Shown: positions 11,130-19,716, counted from the stretch's first letter. The stretch is 64,000 bases of DNA from Candidatus Eisenbacteria bacterium (GCA_016235265.1 JACRLI010000014.1:46533-110532), one strand, 5' to 3'. Program-made: numbers and translations. Notes: a model not told the origin generated them from the letters alone.

Positions 11130-12137
11130 ATGGACGCGGTGACGGCGTTCCGGGACCAGGCGGCGCGGCGGCCCGGATCCCGAAAGGCGGCCCTGACGCC
11201 GGCCGAGGAGAGGCGCCTGGTCCGGGAGGCGCGCTCCGGGGACGCCCGCGCGATGCGCCGGCTCCTGGAGGGCATTTCCGACTCCATCTATCGATTTTCC
11301 AAGGGGTTCTGCCGCAACGAGACCGACGCCGAGGACGTGATGCAGGGGGTTCTGACCGCGGTCGTCCGCAACCTGGACACCTTCCGAGGGGAGTCCTCCC
11401 TGACCACGTGGGCCTACACGGTGGCCCGGAACGCCTGCACCCGCTTCCGCCGCCGGGCCGCCAGTGCCCCCGACCGCTTCGAGTCCCTGGACGCCCCGGG
11501 TTCGGAGGAGTCGGGCCCGCTGCAGGTGGCCGATCCCGGCGAAGACCCCGCCGAGCGCGTGGAGCGCGGCGAGCTGCGCGCCATGCTGGAACAGGCCATC
11601 GCCGCCCTGCCCGCACCGCAGCGCGAAGTGCTGCTGCTGCGCGACGTGGAGGGCATGCCGGCCAGGGACGTGGGCCACGTGCTGGGGCTGGGGGAGCGGG
11701 CTGTGAAGTCCCGCCTGCACCGCGGGCGGATCGCGCTGCGCCGCGCGCTCGCCCCGTACCTCGCGGGGGAGGCGATGCCGGGGCGTCGCGGTCAGGCGGC
11801 CAAGCCGGCCCGCCGGGGCCGGCGGGCGGCAGGAGCCGGAGACCCGACCCGCGTCGTCACGCGCACGGCCGGCCCCGCGGGCGCCCCGCCCGCGGGCGCC
11901 CACTGCCCCGACACCGCGCGCATGCTCAGCCGCTACCTCGAGGGGGAGCTGGATTCCAACGTCTGCGCGCGCCTGGAATCGCACGTGGCGACCTGCGCGA
12001 ACTGTGGCGACGCCTGTCGCACGCTGCTGTCCGCCCTTGGAGCCTGCCGCGCCTGGGGCGCGAAACCGCTCCCGCCCGGGGAGCGGGCCCAGGTGCGCCG
12101 CGCCATCCGCGCGGTGCTGGACGCCGAGGCGCGATGA
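11130..12137 (+). CDS. ECF sigma factor fused to a C-terminal zinc-finger anti-sigma domain
   Basis: 335 residues. Residues 20-215 form an ECF sigma factor: region 2 with DAEDVMQGVLTAVVRNLDTFRGESSLTTW (about 66-94) and region 4 with the helix-turn-helix (PAPQREVLLLRDVEGM through VKSRLHRGR, about 161-200). A basic, alanine-rich linker (about 215-250) leads to a zf-HC2/ZAS-like module with H285-x3-C289-x2-C292 and further cysteines. In most bacteria that anti-sigma finger is encoded by the next gene, so this is a sigma/anti-sigma fusion that could be self-inhibiting and redox- or zinc-responsive. Its stop overlaps the ABC ATPase start (ATGA), linking it to that transporter. It is divergent from the efflux operon, whose regulation it may influence. 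Confidence 0.85.
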   Translation: MDAVTAFRDQAARRPGSRKAALTPAEERRLVREARSGDARAMRRLLEGISDSIYRFSKGFCRNETDAEDVMQGVLTAVVRNLDTFRGESSLTTWAYTVARNACTRFRRRAASAPDRFESLDAPGSEESGPLQVADPGEDPAERVERGELRAMLEQAIAALPAPQREVLLLRDVEGMPARDVGHVLGLGERAVKSRLHRGRIALRRALAPYLAGEAMPGRRGQAAKPARRGRRAAGAGDPTRVVTRTAGPAGAPPAGAHCPDTARMLSRYLEGELDSNVCARLESHVATCANCGDACRTLLSALGACRAWGAKPLPPGERAQVRRAIRAVLDAEAR

Positions 12138-13114
12138 GCCCCGGGCCGGCCGCGCCCCCGGCGTCCCCCGCGGGGCCTTGCGCGCCCGTGGCCGTCCTGG
12201 AGCGCGTGTCGCGCCTGCACCGCAGCGGCCGCGGCGTGGAGGAGATCAGCCTGGAGGTGCGCCCCGGCGAGGTGCTGGGCCTGCTCGGACCGCGCGGCTC
12301 CGGCTGCACCACGGTGCTGCGGCTCCTGGGAGCCCAGCTCGAGCCCGGCCCCGGTCGCCTGGCCCTGTGGGGCCGAGACGACCGCCGCGGACGCCGGGCG
12401 CAGCGGCGCCGCATCGGCTATCTCGACGGGCGCGACGCCCACTTCCCGGCGCTCTCCGGATTCCACAACGCCTATTTCCTCGCCAGCCTGCACGGTGCGC
12501 CCCGCGAGCGGCTCCTGCCCCGCGTGGACGGGCTGTTTGACGAGCTGGAGCTGCGGGCGCTGCGCGACCTGCCGGTTTCCTCCTACGACGCCGACGCCCG
12601 CCGCCGACTCTCGCTGCTGCAGGCGCTGGCCCACCAGCCCGAGCTGGTGCTGCTGGACGAACCGCTGCTCAACCTGGGGTACAGCTCGGAGGTGTGCGCC
12701 CGCCACGTGATCGCCGGGGCCGCGGCGCGAGGGGCCGCGGTGGTGCTGGCCACGGCGCGGGCGGCGGAGGCCGAGGCGCTGTGCCGCCGGGTGGCGGTGA
12801 TGCACCTGGGCCGGGTGGTGGCGCAGGGCACGCGCGACGAGCTCATGGAGGGCCTGGAGGCCCACGCGCAGGTGACCTGCGAGCTGGCCATGCCGGTGGA
12901 ACCCGGCCCGTTCCGCGCGCTCCCGGGGGTGCTGCAGGTGGCCGCGCACGACAACTCGGTCACCTTCCTGGTGCGCCGCGGCAGCGGCTTCGTGGACACC
13001 GTGGTGGCCGAGGTGGCGCGCTCCGGGGGGCAGCTGGTGAACCTGCACGTGCAGGCCGCGGGGCTGGGGGAGGTGTACCTGAAGCACACCGGCATGCGAC
13101 TGGAGCCGCGCTGA
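12134..13114 (+). CDS. ABC-transporter ATPase with degenerate active site
   Basis: 326 residues with ABC-ATPase architecture, but several catalytic positions are altered. The P-loop reads GPRGSGCTT, with Cys58 where Lys is normally essential. The C-loop that should read LSGGQ is VSSYDADAR (about 148-156). Walker B LVLLDEP (171-177) is intact. The switch histidine expected after LAT is replaced (A208). The Q-loop glutamine is not evident (IGYLDGR). Pathway context: it overlaps the sigma fusion upstream and the ABC-2 permease downstream (TGATG), so it is expected to pair with that permease. It may be a low-activity or regulatory ATPase, or may need an active partner subunit from elsewhere. The reading frame is intact and the codon use is normal, so it is not an obvious pseudogene. 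Confidence 0.8.
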   Translation: MSPGPAAPPASPAGPCAPVAVLERVSRLHRSGRGVEEISLEVRPGEVLGLLGPRGSGCTTVLRLLGAQLEPGPGRLALWGRDDRRGRRAQRRRIGYLDGRDAHFPALSGFHNAYFLASLHGAPRERLLPRVDGLFDELELRALRDLPVSSYDADARRRLSLLQALAHQPELVLLDEPLLNLGYSSEVCARHVIAGAAARGAAVVLATARAAEAEALCRRVAVMHLGRVVAQGTRDELMEGLEAHAQVTCELAMPVEPGPFRALPGVLQVAAHDNSVTFLVRRGSGFVDTVVAEVARSGGQLVNLHVQAAGLGEVYLKHTGMRLEPR

Positions 13115-13830
13115 TGCTGCCCGTGGGACTGTGGCGCCGCGAGGCGCTGGAGCTGAGGTCGCAGCGCGGGCCGCTCGTGCGGGGCATGCTGGTGCCGCTG
13201 GCGATCGCACTGCCGCTGCTGGGCGGCAACCCACCGGCGTTCCACGAGGCCGCCGCGTACACCACCCTGCTGGCGCTCACCGGCGCCCTGGCCGCCGGGC
13301 GGCGCGCTGCGGGGCTCATGGCCGAGGGCATCCCGACCCGCCTGCTGGCCACGCCGGCGTCGCCGTACCGGCTGTTCGCGGACGCTCTGGCGGTCCAGGT
13401 GTGTCTCGACTTCGTGCGCGCGCTGCCGCTGCTGGTGGCCATCGCGGCGCGCCACCACTCGTCCGCGGCGGGGTTCGCCGCCCTGCTGGCCTCCGCGGTG
13501 CCGGCGCTGGTGTTCGCCACCCTGGCCGGCGCGGCCGCGGGCGGGCTCGCGGGATCGCGCGCGGAGGTGCCCGTGTACGCGCTGGTCGGGCTGCTGCCGG
13601 CGCTCTTCGTGGCGGGTGCCTACACACCGCCCGACGAGCTGGCCGCCTGGCGCGTCGCGCTGGCAGGAGCGCTGCCGCTGTCCGGCCTGCGCGAGGCCAT
13701 GCAGGCCGTGACCACAGGCACGCCCCCGCCGCCGCTCGCCCGGTGCGCGGGACTCTCGTGCGCCACGGCCGCGGCCTGGACCGCGCTGGCGCTGCTGGAG
13801 CTGAGGCGGCGACTGCGGGGGATGGAGTAG
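13114..13830 (+). CDS. ABC-2-type transporter permease
   Basis: 238 residues with about six hydrophobic segments (near 25-40, 48-65, 95-115, 120-145, 155-175 and 210-230). The conserved ABC-2 elements include the segment between TM2 and TM3 (GIPTRLLATPASPYRLF) and the late PLSGLREAMQAV. It should form a homodimer with the upstream ATPase. The ATG overlaps that gene's stop (TGATG), so expression is coupled. Substrate unknown; ABC-2 systems move drugs, lipids, polysaccharides or ions. Confidence 0.75.
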   Translation: MLPVGLWRREALELRSQRGPLVRGMLVPLAIALPLLGGNPPAFHEAAAYTTLLALTGALAAGRRAAGLMAEGIPTRLLATPASPYRLFADALAVQVCLDFVRALPLLVAIAARHHSSAAGFAALLASAVPALVFATLAGAAAGGLAGSRAEVPVYALVGLLPALFVAGAYTPPDELAAWRVALAGALPLSGLREAMQAVTTGTPPPPLARCAGLSCATAAAWTALALLELRRRLRGME

Positions 13831-13854
13831 GGGCCACCCTTCGCCACCCTTCGC

Positions 13855-13883
13855 TTGTCCCCCCCGGACCCATCTGTTAGCTT
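13855..13883 (+). promoter_or_regulatory. sigma-70-type promoter of the deoxyhypusine synthase-like gene
   Basis: TTGTCC and TAGCTT are separated by 17 bases. The predicted start is about 40 bases before the ATG at 13931, and the ribosome site GAGGAG follows. Confidence 0.5.
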
Positions 13884-13930
13884 CCGACCGATCCTGACCC
13901 ACGCATCCCGACGTCCCGAGGAGAATCGCC

Positions 13931-15022
13931 ATGTCCGGCCACAAGTACCTGTCCGGCCCGCGGCTGGAGCCGAGGCCCATCCACTCCGCCATCACCGTCA
14001 CCGAGCTGGTGGAGCACACCTTCCTGGCTTACAACGCGGCCCGCCTGCGCGAGGGATGCCGGCTGTACACGGAGCGGATGCTGCAGCCGGACACGGTGGT
14101 AGGCATGTCGCTCACCGGCGCGCTCACTCCCGCGGGCGTGGGGATCTCGGCGCTCATCCCCCTGATCCGCGCCGGGATGATCGACTGGGTGGTGTCCACC
14201 GGCGCCAACCTGTACCACGACGCCCACTACGGGCTGGGCCTGGCCATGCACTTCGGCAGCCCCTCGGTGAGCGACGTGGACCTGCGCAACGAAGGCGTGG
14301 TGCGCATCTACGACATCTTCTTCGACTACCGCGTGCTGCTTTCCACCGACGAGTTCTTCCGCAAGATCATCGATGCGCCGGAGTTCCAGCGCACCATGAG
14401 CACCGCCGAGTTCCACTGGCTGGCGGGGAAGTACCTGCACGAGCGCGAGAAGGCGCTGGGCCGCGGCGACCAGTCGCTGCTTTCGGTGTGCCACCAGTGC
14501 GACGTGCCGGTGTACACCAGCTCGCCGGGGGACAGCAGCATCGGCATGAACATCGCCGGCAAGGCGCTGTTCGGCTCGAAGCTGCTGCTCGATCCCAACC
14601 TCGACGTCAACGAAACCGCGGCGCTGGTGCTGGACGCCAAACGCAAGGGGAAGAGCGGGGTGCTGCTGATCGGAGGCGGCTCACCGAAGAACTTCGTGCT
14701 GCAGACCGAGCCGCAGATCCAGGAAGTGCTGGGCATCGAGGAGAAGGGCCACGACTTCTTCCTGCAGATGACCGACGCGCGCCCCGACACCGGCGGCCTC
14801 TCCGGCGCCACGCCCTCCGAAGCGGTGTCCTGGGGAAAGGTGGACCCCGACCAGCTGCCGGGCACGGTGGTGTGCTATCTCGACAGTACGGTGGGGCTGC
14901 CGATCCTCACTGCGTACGCGCTGGCGAAGCACGCCCCGCGGCCGCTGCGGAGGCTGTACCGCGAGCGGGGGCGGATGATGGAGGAGCTGAAGGAGGCGGC
15001 GGCGAAGGCGGGGAGGGTGTAG
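13931..15022 (+). CDS. deoxyhypusine synthase-like (possible homospermidine synthase) enzyme
   Basis: 363 residues. The NAD-binding and active-site regions of deoxyhypusine synthase are present: [10 protein letters not shown] (60-69), STGANLYHD (89-97), GGGSPKNF (248-255), and the catalytic-lysine motif EAVSWGK with Lys303. Archaeal and eukaryotic members transfer a butylamine from spermidine to eIF5A. Bacteria lack eIF5A, and bacterial homologues have been shown or proposed to make homospermidine or other polyamines. No polyamine partner is adjacent, so the product is inferred. The start is supported by GAGGAG before the ATG and by a promoter at 13855. Convergent with the esterase gene. Confidence 0.85.
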   Translation: MSGHKYLSGPRLEPRPIHSAITVTELVEHTFLAYNAARLREGCRLYTERMLQPDTVVGMSLTGALTPAGVGISALIPLIRAGMIDWVVSTGANLYHDAHYGLGLAMHFGSPSVSDVDLRNEGVVRIYDIFFDYRVLLSTDEFFRKIIDAPEFQRTMSTAEFHWLAGKYLHEREKALGRGDQSLLSVCHQCDVPVYTSSPGDSSIGMNIAGKALFGSKLLLDPNLDVNETAALVLDAKRKGKSGVLLIGGGSPKNFVLQTEPQIQEVLGIEEKGHDFFLQMTDARPDTGGLSGATPSEAVSWGKVDPDQLPGTVVCYLDSTVGLPILTAYALAKHAPRPLRRLYRERGRMMEELKEAAAKAGRV

Positions 15023-15063
15023 GGGGACCATGGTTCTTCGTCCCGGAGCGGGCCGCCGCGTCG

Positions 15064-16230
15064 TCATCTCCCAGCGGCAAGAACGCGGGACAGGGCTGGG
15101 AACATCGAGGTCTCCAAGCGTTCACGCAGCCTGTTCTCGTGGCCCCCGGAATACGTCATCAGTTCGCTGTGTATTCCCGCAGTCGACATCAACTTGGAGA
15201 CATGGCGGCACCCCGCAGTGATCCATGGATACTCGTCGTTCTCGCCGACATCGATCGCGATGAATGACAGTTTCCTCAGATTGCCCAGGTTCTGTTGGAT
15301 CTTCTCATCCCACTTGCCGAACCCTCCTTCGAATCTCTCCCAAACGGCCGGGTCCCTTGCGAACTCCTCCCCCTGGCGACGATAAGGATACTCCAGCCTG
15401 AGGCCGTTTCCCCCGGACCCCGGAGCGAAAGCCGCACTGTAGGCCAGAGCAAACAAGGGGTAGGTGTCGAAGGTCTGGTTCCAGTAACTCGCCTGGGCGA
15501 GGAGCGTAACCTCGCTCCGGCAGTTCTCGATGACGCCGACGGTATCCAGGAAGTCACAAATACGCTGACGGACGGTTGCGTTCGCGAAACTGGGATGGGT
15601 TTCCAGGCCGCCAGGAGCGGCCAGTCCGGGGGAGAGCGCGTAGACGGCTGCGAAGACGTCTGGATGGCGCATGGCGATGTTCAGGGCACCGAACCCGCCC
15701 ATCGAATGGCCGGATATTGCCCGCGCCCGGGGAGCGGCGATGGTGCGGTAACTGGCATCGATGCGGCCCACCAGATCTCGAACGACGAAGTCCTCCCAGT
15801 TGCCGTTGACCGTGGAGTTGATGTAGAAGGATCCACCGAGCGGCGTGAGCCCGTTCGGGATGACCACGATCATCTCCCCGATCTTCTTCTCTCCAATCAG
15901 CCGGTCCATGGCCTCCTGGAGCAGGAATCCCTGGTAGTACGGCACGTGGGTGTAGAGGAAGATCTGGTCCGCAAAGCCCGTGAGAAAGTAGACCACCGGA
16001 TAGCGCCTCTGAGCGTCAGCGCCGTACGATGGCGGCAGGTAGACCACGGTCCGCTCGGCCGGCGGCATACGTATCAGACTCCGGGCCAGGGAGGGCGCCG
16101 GCACATCGATCATCTCCATGGAGCCGACCGGCGACTCGGGTCTCGCTGCCTCGCCCTGGCCCTGGGCCAATGCGGGTGCGACCGAGAACAGGAGCACGAG
16201 AATCATGGTCCGCGCGAGCAACTGCCTCAT
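15064..16230 (-). CDS. secreted esterase (esterase D / tributyrin esterase-like alpha/beta hydrolase)
   Basis: 388 residues. A signal peptide (MRQLLARTMILVLLF through ALAQG) predicts export. The nucleophile elbow is GHSMGG with Ser176, in the setting RARAISGHSMGGFGA typical of the esterase D/feruloyl esterase/antigen 85 group. A conserved HENRL near residue 365 could supply the catalytic histidine. YPVVYFLTGF (77-86) is the usual oxyanion-side strand. Strong ribosome site AAGGAGG before ATG 16230. The substrate is probably a carboxyl ester; the exact one cannot be read. GC content is visibly lower than in neighbouring genes, and it shares its strand with the RibD-like reductase, suggesting a later acquisition. 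Confidence 0.85.
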   Translation of the reverse strand: MRQLLARTMILVLLFSVAPALAQGQGEAARPESPVGSMEMIDVPAPSLARSLIRMPPAERTVVYLPPSYGADAQRRYPVVYFLTGFADQIFLYTHVPYYQGFLLQEAMDRLIGEKKIGEMIVVIPNGLTPLGGSFYINSTVNGNWEDFVVRDLVGRIDASYRTIAAPRARAISGHSMGGFGALNIAMRHPDVFAAVYALSPGLAAPGGLETHPSFANATVRQRICDFLDTVGVIENCRSEVTLLAQASYWNQTFDTYPLFALAYSAAFAPGSGGNGLRLEYPYRRQGEEFARDPAVWERFEGGFGKWDEKIQQNLGNLRKLSFIAIDVGENDEYPWITAGCRHVSKLMSTAGIHSELMTYSGGHENRLRERLETSMFPALSRVLAAGR

Positions 16231-16321
16231 CGTCCCTCCTTGTGACGCGGCACCCTGGCATCCTTCCGGTATGCCCCGCGCGAGTCCGCTGCACGCGCAT
16301 GTTGGGCGGCGCCGGCTCTTC

Positions 16322-16939
16322 CTACTCAGTCCTCCACGTCGCGGTGCGCACCTCGCCCTCCCGCACATAGCGGGTGATCAGCACACCGCCAGGCGAGCTG
16401 GTCGAGCGCGCCAGGGTGAAGGCCGACGCTTGCGCGTCGTCGCCGAACAAGCGCTTGCCGCGGCCAAGTACGACGGGCACGGTGACGAGCCGTAGCTCGT
16501 CCACCAGCCCGGCGGCGAGCAGTTGGCGCACCACGTCGCTGCTGCCCTGCGTCAACAGGTCGCCGCCGTCCCCGTGTTTGAGCGCGCGTATCGAGTCGGC
16601 AAGGTCGCCCTCCAGCGCATGACTGTTCTTCCAGGCAAGCGTGCCGGGTCGGTGCGTGGCCACGTGCTTGGGGACGCTGTTGAACAGGTCGGCGACGGGG
16701 TTGCCCGCTTCGGGCCCTACGCCCGGCCAGAACGACGCGAACATGTCGTAGGTTCGACGCCCCAGCAGCAACTCGAACGGCTGCGCGAACATGTCCTGGG
16801 CGGCCTGGTCGATGGCCTCGTCGTCGTAGGGTGACGCCCAGCCGCCGAAGCGGAATTCGCCGGGATCCTCGTCGGGCCCACCAGGAGCCTGAATGACGCC
16901 ATCGAGACTGATGTAGGCGGCAACGATGAGCTTGCGCAT
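16322..16939 (-). CDS. dihydrofolate reductase-family (RibD C-terminal-like) protein
   Basis: 205 residues from ATG 16939, supported by GGAG upstream. The N-terminus MRKLIVAAYISLDGVIQAPGG is the hallmark of YwjB/YyaP-type RibD C-terminal proteins. LLLGRRTYDMFASFWPG (about 56-72) and a late GRGKRLF and TRYVREG follow the family. These proteins have a DHFR-like NAD(P)H-binding fold, but most have no proven substrate. It lies 91 bases upstream of the esterase on the same strand, without overlap. Confidence 0.85.
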   Translation of the reverse strand: MRKLIVAAYISLDGVIQAPGGPDEDPGEFRFGGWASPYDDEAIDQAAQDMFAQPFELLLGRRTYDMFASFWPGVGPEAGNPVADLFNSVPKHVATHRPGTLAWKNSHALEGDLADSIRALKHGDGGDLLTQGSSDVVRQLLAAGLVDELRLVTVPVVLGRGKRLFGDDAQASAFTLARSTSSPGGVLITRYVREGEVRTATWRTE

Positions 16940-17309
16940 GGTCTTCTCCAGGTTCGTCCTCACCAAAGTTCCCGGAACGGAATGCCTGCAACCACGGCGA
17001 CCATCCAGTTACATTCCCCGGCGGACAGGGGTGCACCAGTCGAACACCTCGGCCTCCGCCACCGCTGAGGTCGGCGGCGCAGCCGTCGAGCGACATGGAC
17101 ATGATTGCGACAACTTCGACCGCGCGTGTCCCTTTCGAGAGGTGGAGCGCTATAATTCAAAAGTCGCCCGGTCTCGGAGTCCGCGGGGATCCACATCACC
17201 CGAAGAGTAGCATGACGCGAGTCGTTATTCCTGTCCAATGGGGGTTCGGTGGCCTGACAACCGTCATGCGACGGGGCCATTCGTCTTCAATCAAGCGCGG
17301 AGGAACGTG
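16940..17309. other. 370-base divergent intergenic region
   Basis: This separates the minus-strand reductase gene from the plus-strand DinB gene. It is less GC-rich than most of the window. A perfect TATAAT lies at 17151-17156 on the plus strand, but no good -35 sits at 16-18 bases from it. No convincing protein or RNA gene is seen. Confidence 0.4.
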
Positions 17310-17780
17310 ATGCCTGTCTCGCAAGCATTTGCGGAGAGCAGTCGATTGCAGCGGGAGCGCCTGCGGGCGCTGATCGCCCGGCTCGACGCGAACCAGCTCG
17401 CCGCGCATCTTCCCAACGGCTGGACGGTCGCGGGAGCGCTCGCCCACGTCGCGCTCTGGGATCTCCAGCGTCTCGGCCTGATGCGCCGGTGGGCCGCCCG
17501 CGACATGTGCGGCGGGGATCCTCCCGACGACGCGCGCAAGTATGACGGCGATCTCTTCAACGACGCGGCCCAGCCGCTGCTGGAATTGATCCCGCCCGAG
17601 CGGGCCGCGGCGGCGGCGTTGCACGCCGCGGAGGAGATCGACGCCTATCTCGCGCAAGTCCCCGACGAAGTGGTCGAGATGGCCCTGGCGCGTCCCGACG
17701 CGCCGAACCTGGACCGGGGCTCCCACCGGAAGCACCATCTCGATATCATCGAGAAGGCGCTGGGGGAATCCGCCAGGTAG
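17310..17780 (+). CDS. DinB/mycothiol-dependent-like four-helix protein
   Basis: 156 residues. The start at ATG 17310 is preferred because GGAGG precedes it; an upstream in-frame start would lie outside the family alignment. The pattern NGWTVAGALAHVALWD (about 37-52), an RL-G-L-M-R-R-W helix and the C-terminal HRKHHLDIIEKALG (about 139-152) match the DinB/maleylpyruvate isomerase N-terminal helical bundle, whose histidines bind a metal. The first metal histidine would be in LAHVALWD and the others in HRKHH. Function unknown; members are often thiol transferases or damage-inducible. Confidence 0.65.
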   Translation: MPVSQAFAESSRLQRERLRALIARLDANQLAAHLPNGWTVAGALAHVALWDLQRLGLMRRWAARDMCGGDPPDDARKYDGDLFNDAAQPLLELIPPERAAAAALHAAEEIDAYLAQVPDEVVEMALARPDAPNLDRGSHRKHHLDIIEKALGESAR

Positions 17781-17940
17781 GCGGGAGGGATAAGTCCGGG
17801 TCAAGGTCGCCCGCTTCCCTCCGTCTCCATGCGAAACGCGGAAAGGAGGCCGAGGCCGGGAACTTCCTCAGAACCGGGCTGGCCTGGGTCGAGCAGGAGC
17901 GGGCCACGACGGCCGGGTCTTGTGTGCTCCCCCCCAATCA

Positions 17941-17964
17941 AACGGGGGGCAGACGCCCCCCGTT
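17941..17964 (-). terminator. hairpin terminator of the phosphofructokinase gene
   Basis: A perfect 10-bp stem AACGGGGGGC / GCCCCCCGTT with a 4-base loop, 25 bases past the phosphofructokinase stop. On the minus strand it is followed by TTTGATT. Confidence 0.55.
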
Positions 17965-17989
17965 CGTTCCACGATATTACCCTGGACCC

Positions 17990-19120
17990 CTAATCTCCGA
18001 ACGTCATCCCCACCGCCCGCGCGGCGCGCACCATGGAGCCGTCCGGGTCCACGTTGCGCGGCTTCTCCACGGCGTCCTCCAGCGGCACCGAGACGATCTC
18101 CGTTCCACGCAGCGAGGCCATCCTCCCGAACTCGCCGCGGGCCACCAGGTCCGCCGCCATCACCCCGAGGCGCGTTCCCAGCACCCGGTCGAAGGGCGTG
18201 GGGGGGCCGCTGCGCTGCAGGTGCCCCAGCACGGTGACGCGCGTCTCGATCTCGGTGGAATCCTCGATCTGGCGGGCCAGCCAGTTGCCGATGCCGCCCA
18301 GGCGCACCGGGTCGGTGCTGTCCTCGATCCGCTTCTGCACGATCTCGGTGCCGCCCGCGGGCTTGGCGCCCTCGCCCACGACGACGATGGAAAACCTGCT
18401 GCCGCGGCGCAGCCGGTCGCGGATCTGCTCGTAGACCTTCTCGAGCCGGAACGGGATCTCCGGGATCAGCACGATGTCCGCGCCCCCGGCCATGGCCGAC
18501 TCCAGCGCGATCCAGCCGGCGTAGCGGCCCATCACCTCGACCACCATCACACGGTGGTGCGCCTCGGCGGTGGTGTGCAGCATGTCCACCGCCTGCGTGG
18601 CGATGCGCAGGGCGGAGTCGAATCCGAACGTCACGTCCGTGGCGGAGAGGTCGTTGTCGATGGTCTTGGGCACCCCCACCACCTGCAGGCCCTTGCGCGC
18701 CAGCTTGCTGGCCATGGTCAGCGTGCCGTCTCCGCCCACGGCGATCAGGGCCTGGATGCCCAGTCGCTGCAGGTTGTCGAGCACGTCGTCGGAGCGGTCC
18801 TCGTAGGTCTTCTGGCCGCCCGCCAGGTGCGGCACGCGGAAGGGGTCGTCGCGGTTGCTGCTGCCGAGGATGGTGCCCCCCAGCGGCAGGATGCCGCGCA
18901 CGTTGTCCATGGTGAGGGGACGGGTCCGGTTCTCGAGCGCGCCCTTGAATCCGTCCTCGATGCCGATCACGTCCATGCCGTAGCGGAAGTGCGCCGTCTT
19001 GTACACGGCGCGGATCACCGCGTTCAGGCCGGGACAGTCACCGCCGGCGGTGAGGACACCCACGCAGCGCACCTTGGGCTTCACGGACACCTCGGGTTCG
19101 ACGGAGGTCTGGGTGCTCAT
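17990..19120 (-). CDS. pfkA: 6-phosphofructokinase (group III / mixed type)
   Basis: 376 residues from ATG 19120. It phosphorylates fructose 6-phosphate in glycolysis. Motifs: TAGGDCPGLNAVIR (24-37), the nucleotide site GGDGT (129-133), the catalytic PKTIDND (151-157), and a MGRYAGW loop further on. Glycine after GGD points to ATP as phosphoryl donor, while Lys152 of PKTIDND is the residue seen in PPi-dependent and mixed-group enzymes, so the donor should be treated as probable ATP, not certain. The N-terminus carries a short polar extension before the first strand. Divergent from mscL; the terminator at 17941 closes the unit. Confidence 0.92.
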   Translation of the reverse strand: MSTQTSVEPEVSVKPKVRCVGVLTAGGDCPGLNAVIRAVYKTAHFRYGMDVIGIEDGFKGALENRTRPLTMDNVRGILPLGGTILGSSNRDDPFRVPHLAGGQKTYEDRSDDVLDNLQRLGIQALIAVGGDGTLTMASKLARKGLQVVGVPKTIDNDLSATDVTFGFDSALRIATQAVDMLHTTAEAHHRVMVVEVMGRYAGWIALESAMAGGADIVLIPEIPFRLEKVYEQIRDRLRRGSRFSIVVVGEGAKPAGGTEIVQKRIEDSTDPVRLGGIGNWLARQIEDSTEIETRVTVLGHLQRSGPPTPFDRVLGTRLGVMAADLVARGEFGRMASLRGTEIVSVPLEDAVEKPRNVDPDGSMVRAARAVGMTFGD

Positions 19121-19165
19121 GTTTGCGGCCTTCCATGGTCGGCGGGCACGGGGCCCGGAAATATG

Positions 19166-19194
19166 TTGACCGGCGCCAATATCGCGCGTAGACA
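19166..19194 (+). promoter_or_regulatory. sigma-70-type promoter upstream of mscL
   Basis: TTGACC and TAGACA with exactly 17 bases between. The predicted start is near 19201, giving a leader of about 110 bases. The -10 is the same TAGAC core seen upstream of the cold-shock gene and the flavin reductase. Confidence 0.55.
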
Positions 19195-19311
19195 ATCTAG
19201 CACGGTTATCGAACAGGGTGGCATGGACCTTTAACAGTGGTCCGGCCACCCGGTGTCGCCGTTATCCTGCTCCCGGAGGCTGTGTCCACTCCGATCCCAG
19301 AGGAGGACGCC

Positions 19312-19716
19312 ATGGTTGGCGAGTTCAAGAAGTTCCTGCTCCAGACCAACGCACTCGCACTCGCGATCGGTGTGATCATCGGTGCCGCCGTCGGCAAGGT
19401 GGTGTCCTCGCTGGTGGCGGACATCCTGATGCCCGTGATCGGGCTGCTCATCCCCGGCGGCGCGTGGCGCGAGATGGAATTCGTGCTCAGCCACAAGCCC
19501 GACGGTTCCGTGGCCAACGCCATCAAGTACGGCTCGTTCCTGGGTGGTGTGGTGGACTTCGTGATCATCTCGTTCGTGGTATTCATGATCACCAAGTCGC
19601 TGCTCAAGCCCGCGCCCGCGCCCGCCGGCCCGGCGATGAAGACCTGCCCGCAGTGCGGCGAGAGTATCCTGGCGGCGGCGAAGAAGTGCCGCTACTGCCA
19701 GAGCGCACAGGGATAG
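19312..19716 (+). CDS. mscL: large-conductance mechanosensitive channel with C-terminal zinc ribbon
   Basis: 134 residues. The opening VGEFKKFLLQTNALALAIGVIIG and SSLVADILMPVIGLLIPGG are the N-terminal helix, TM1 and conserved DxxMP of MscL; TM2 is at about 78-97. The pore-forming channel opens under membrane tension on osmotic downshock. Instead of the usual short cytoplasmic helix bundle, the C-terminus after a proline/alanine linker (APAPAGP) carries C112-P-Q-C115 and C126-R-Y-C129, a four-cysteine zinc ribbon. That addition is uncommon. AGAGGAGG precedes the ATG at 19312. Confidence 0.92.
   Translation: MVGEFKKFLLQTNALALAIGVIIGAAVGKVVSSLVADILMPVIGLLIPGGAWREMEFVLSHKPDGSVANAIKYGSFLGGVVDFVIISFVVFMITKSLLKPAPAPAGPAMKTCPQCGESILAAAKKCRYCQSAQG

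Noticed and set aside
17151..17156. Perfect TATAAT upstream of the DinB-like gene
   Set aside because: No -35 match at 16-18 bases, and the region is locally less GC-rich, so it is not called as a promoter.
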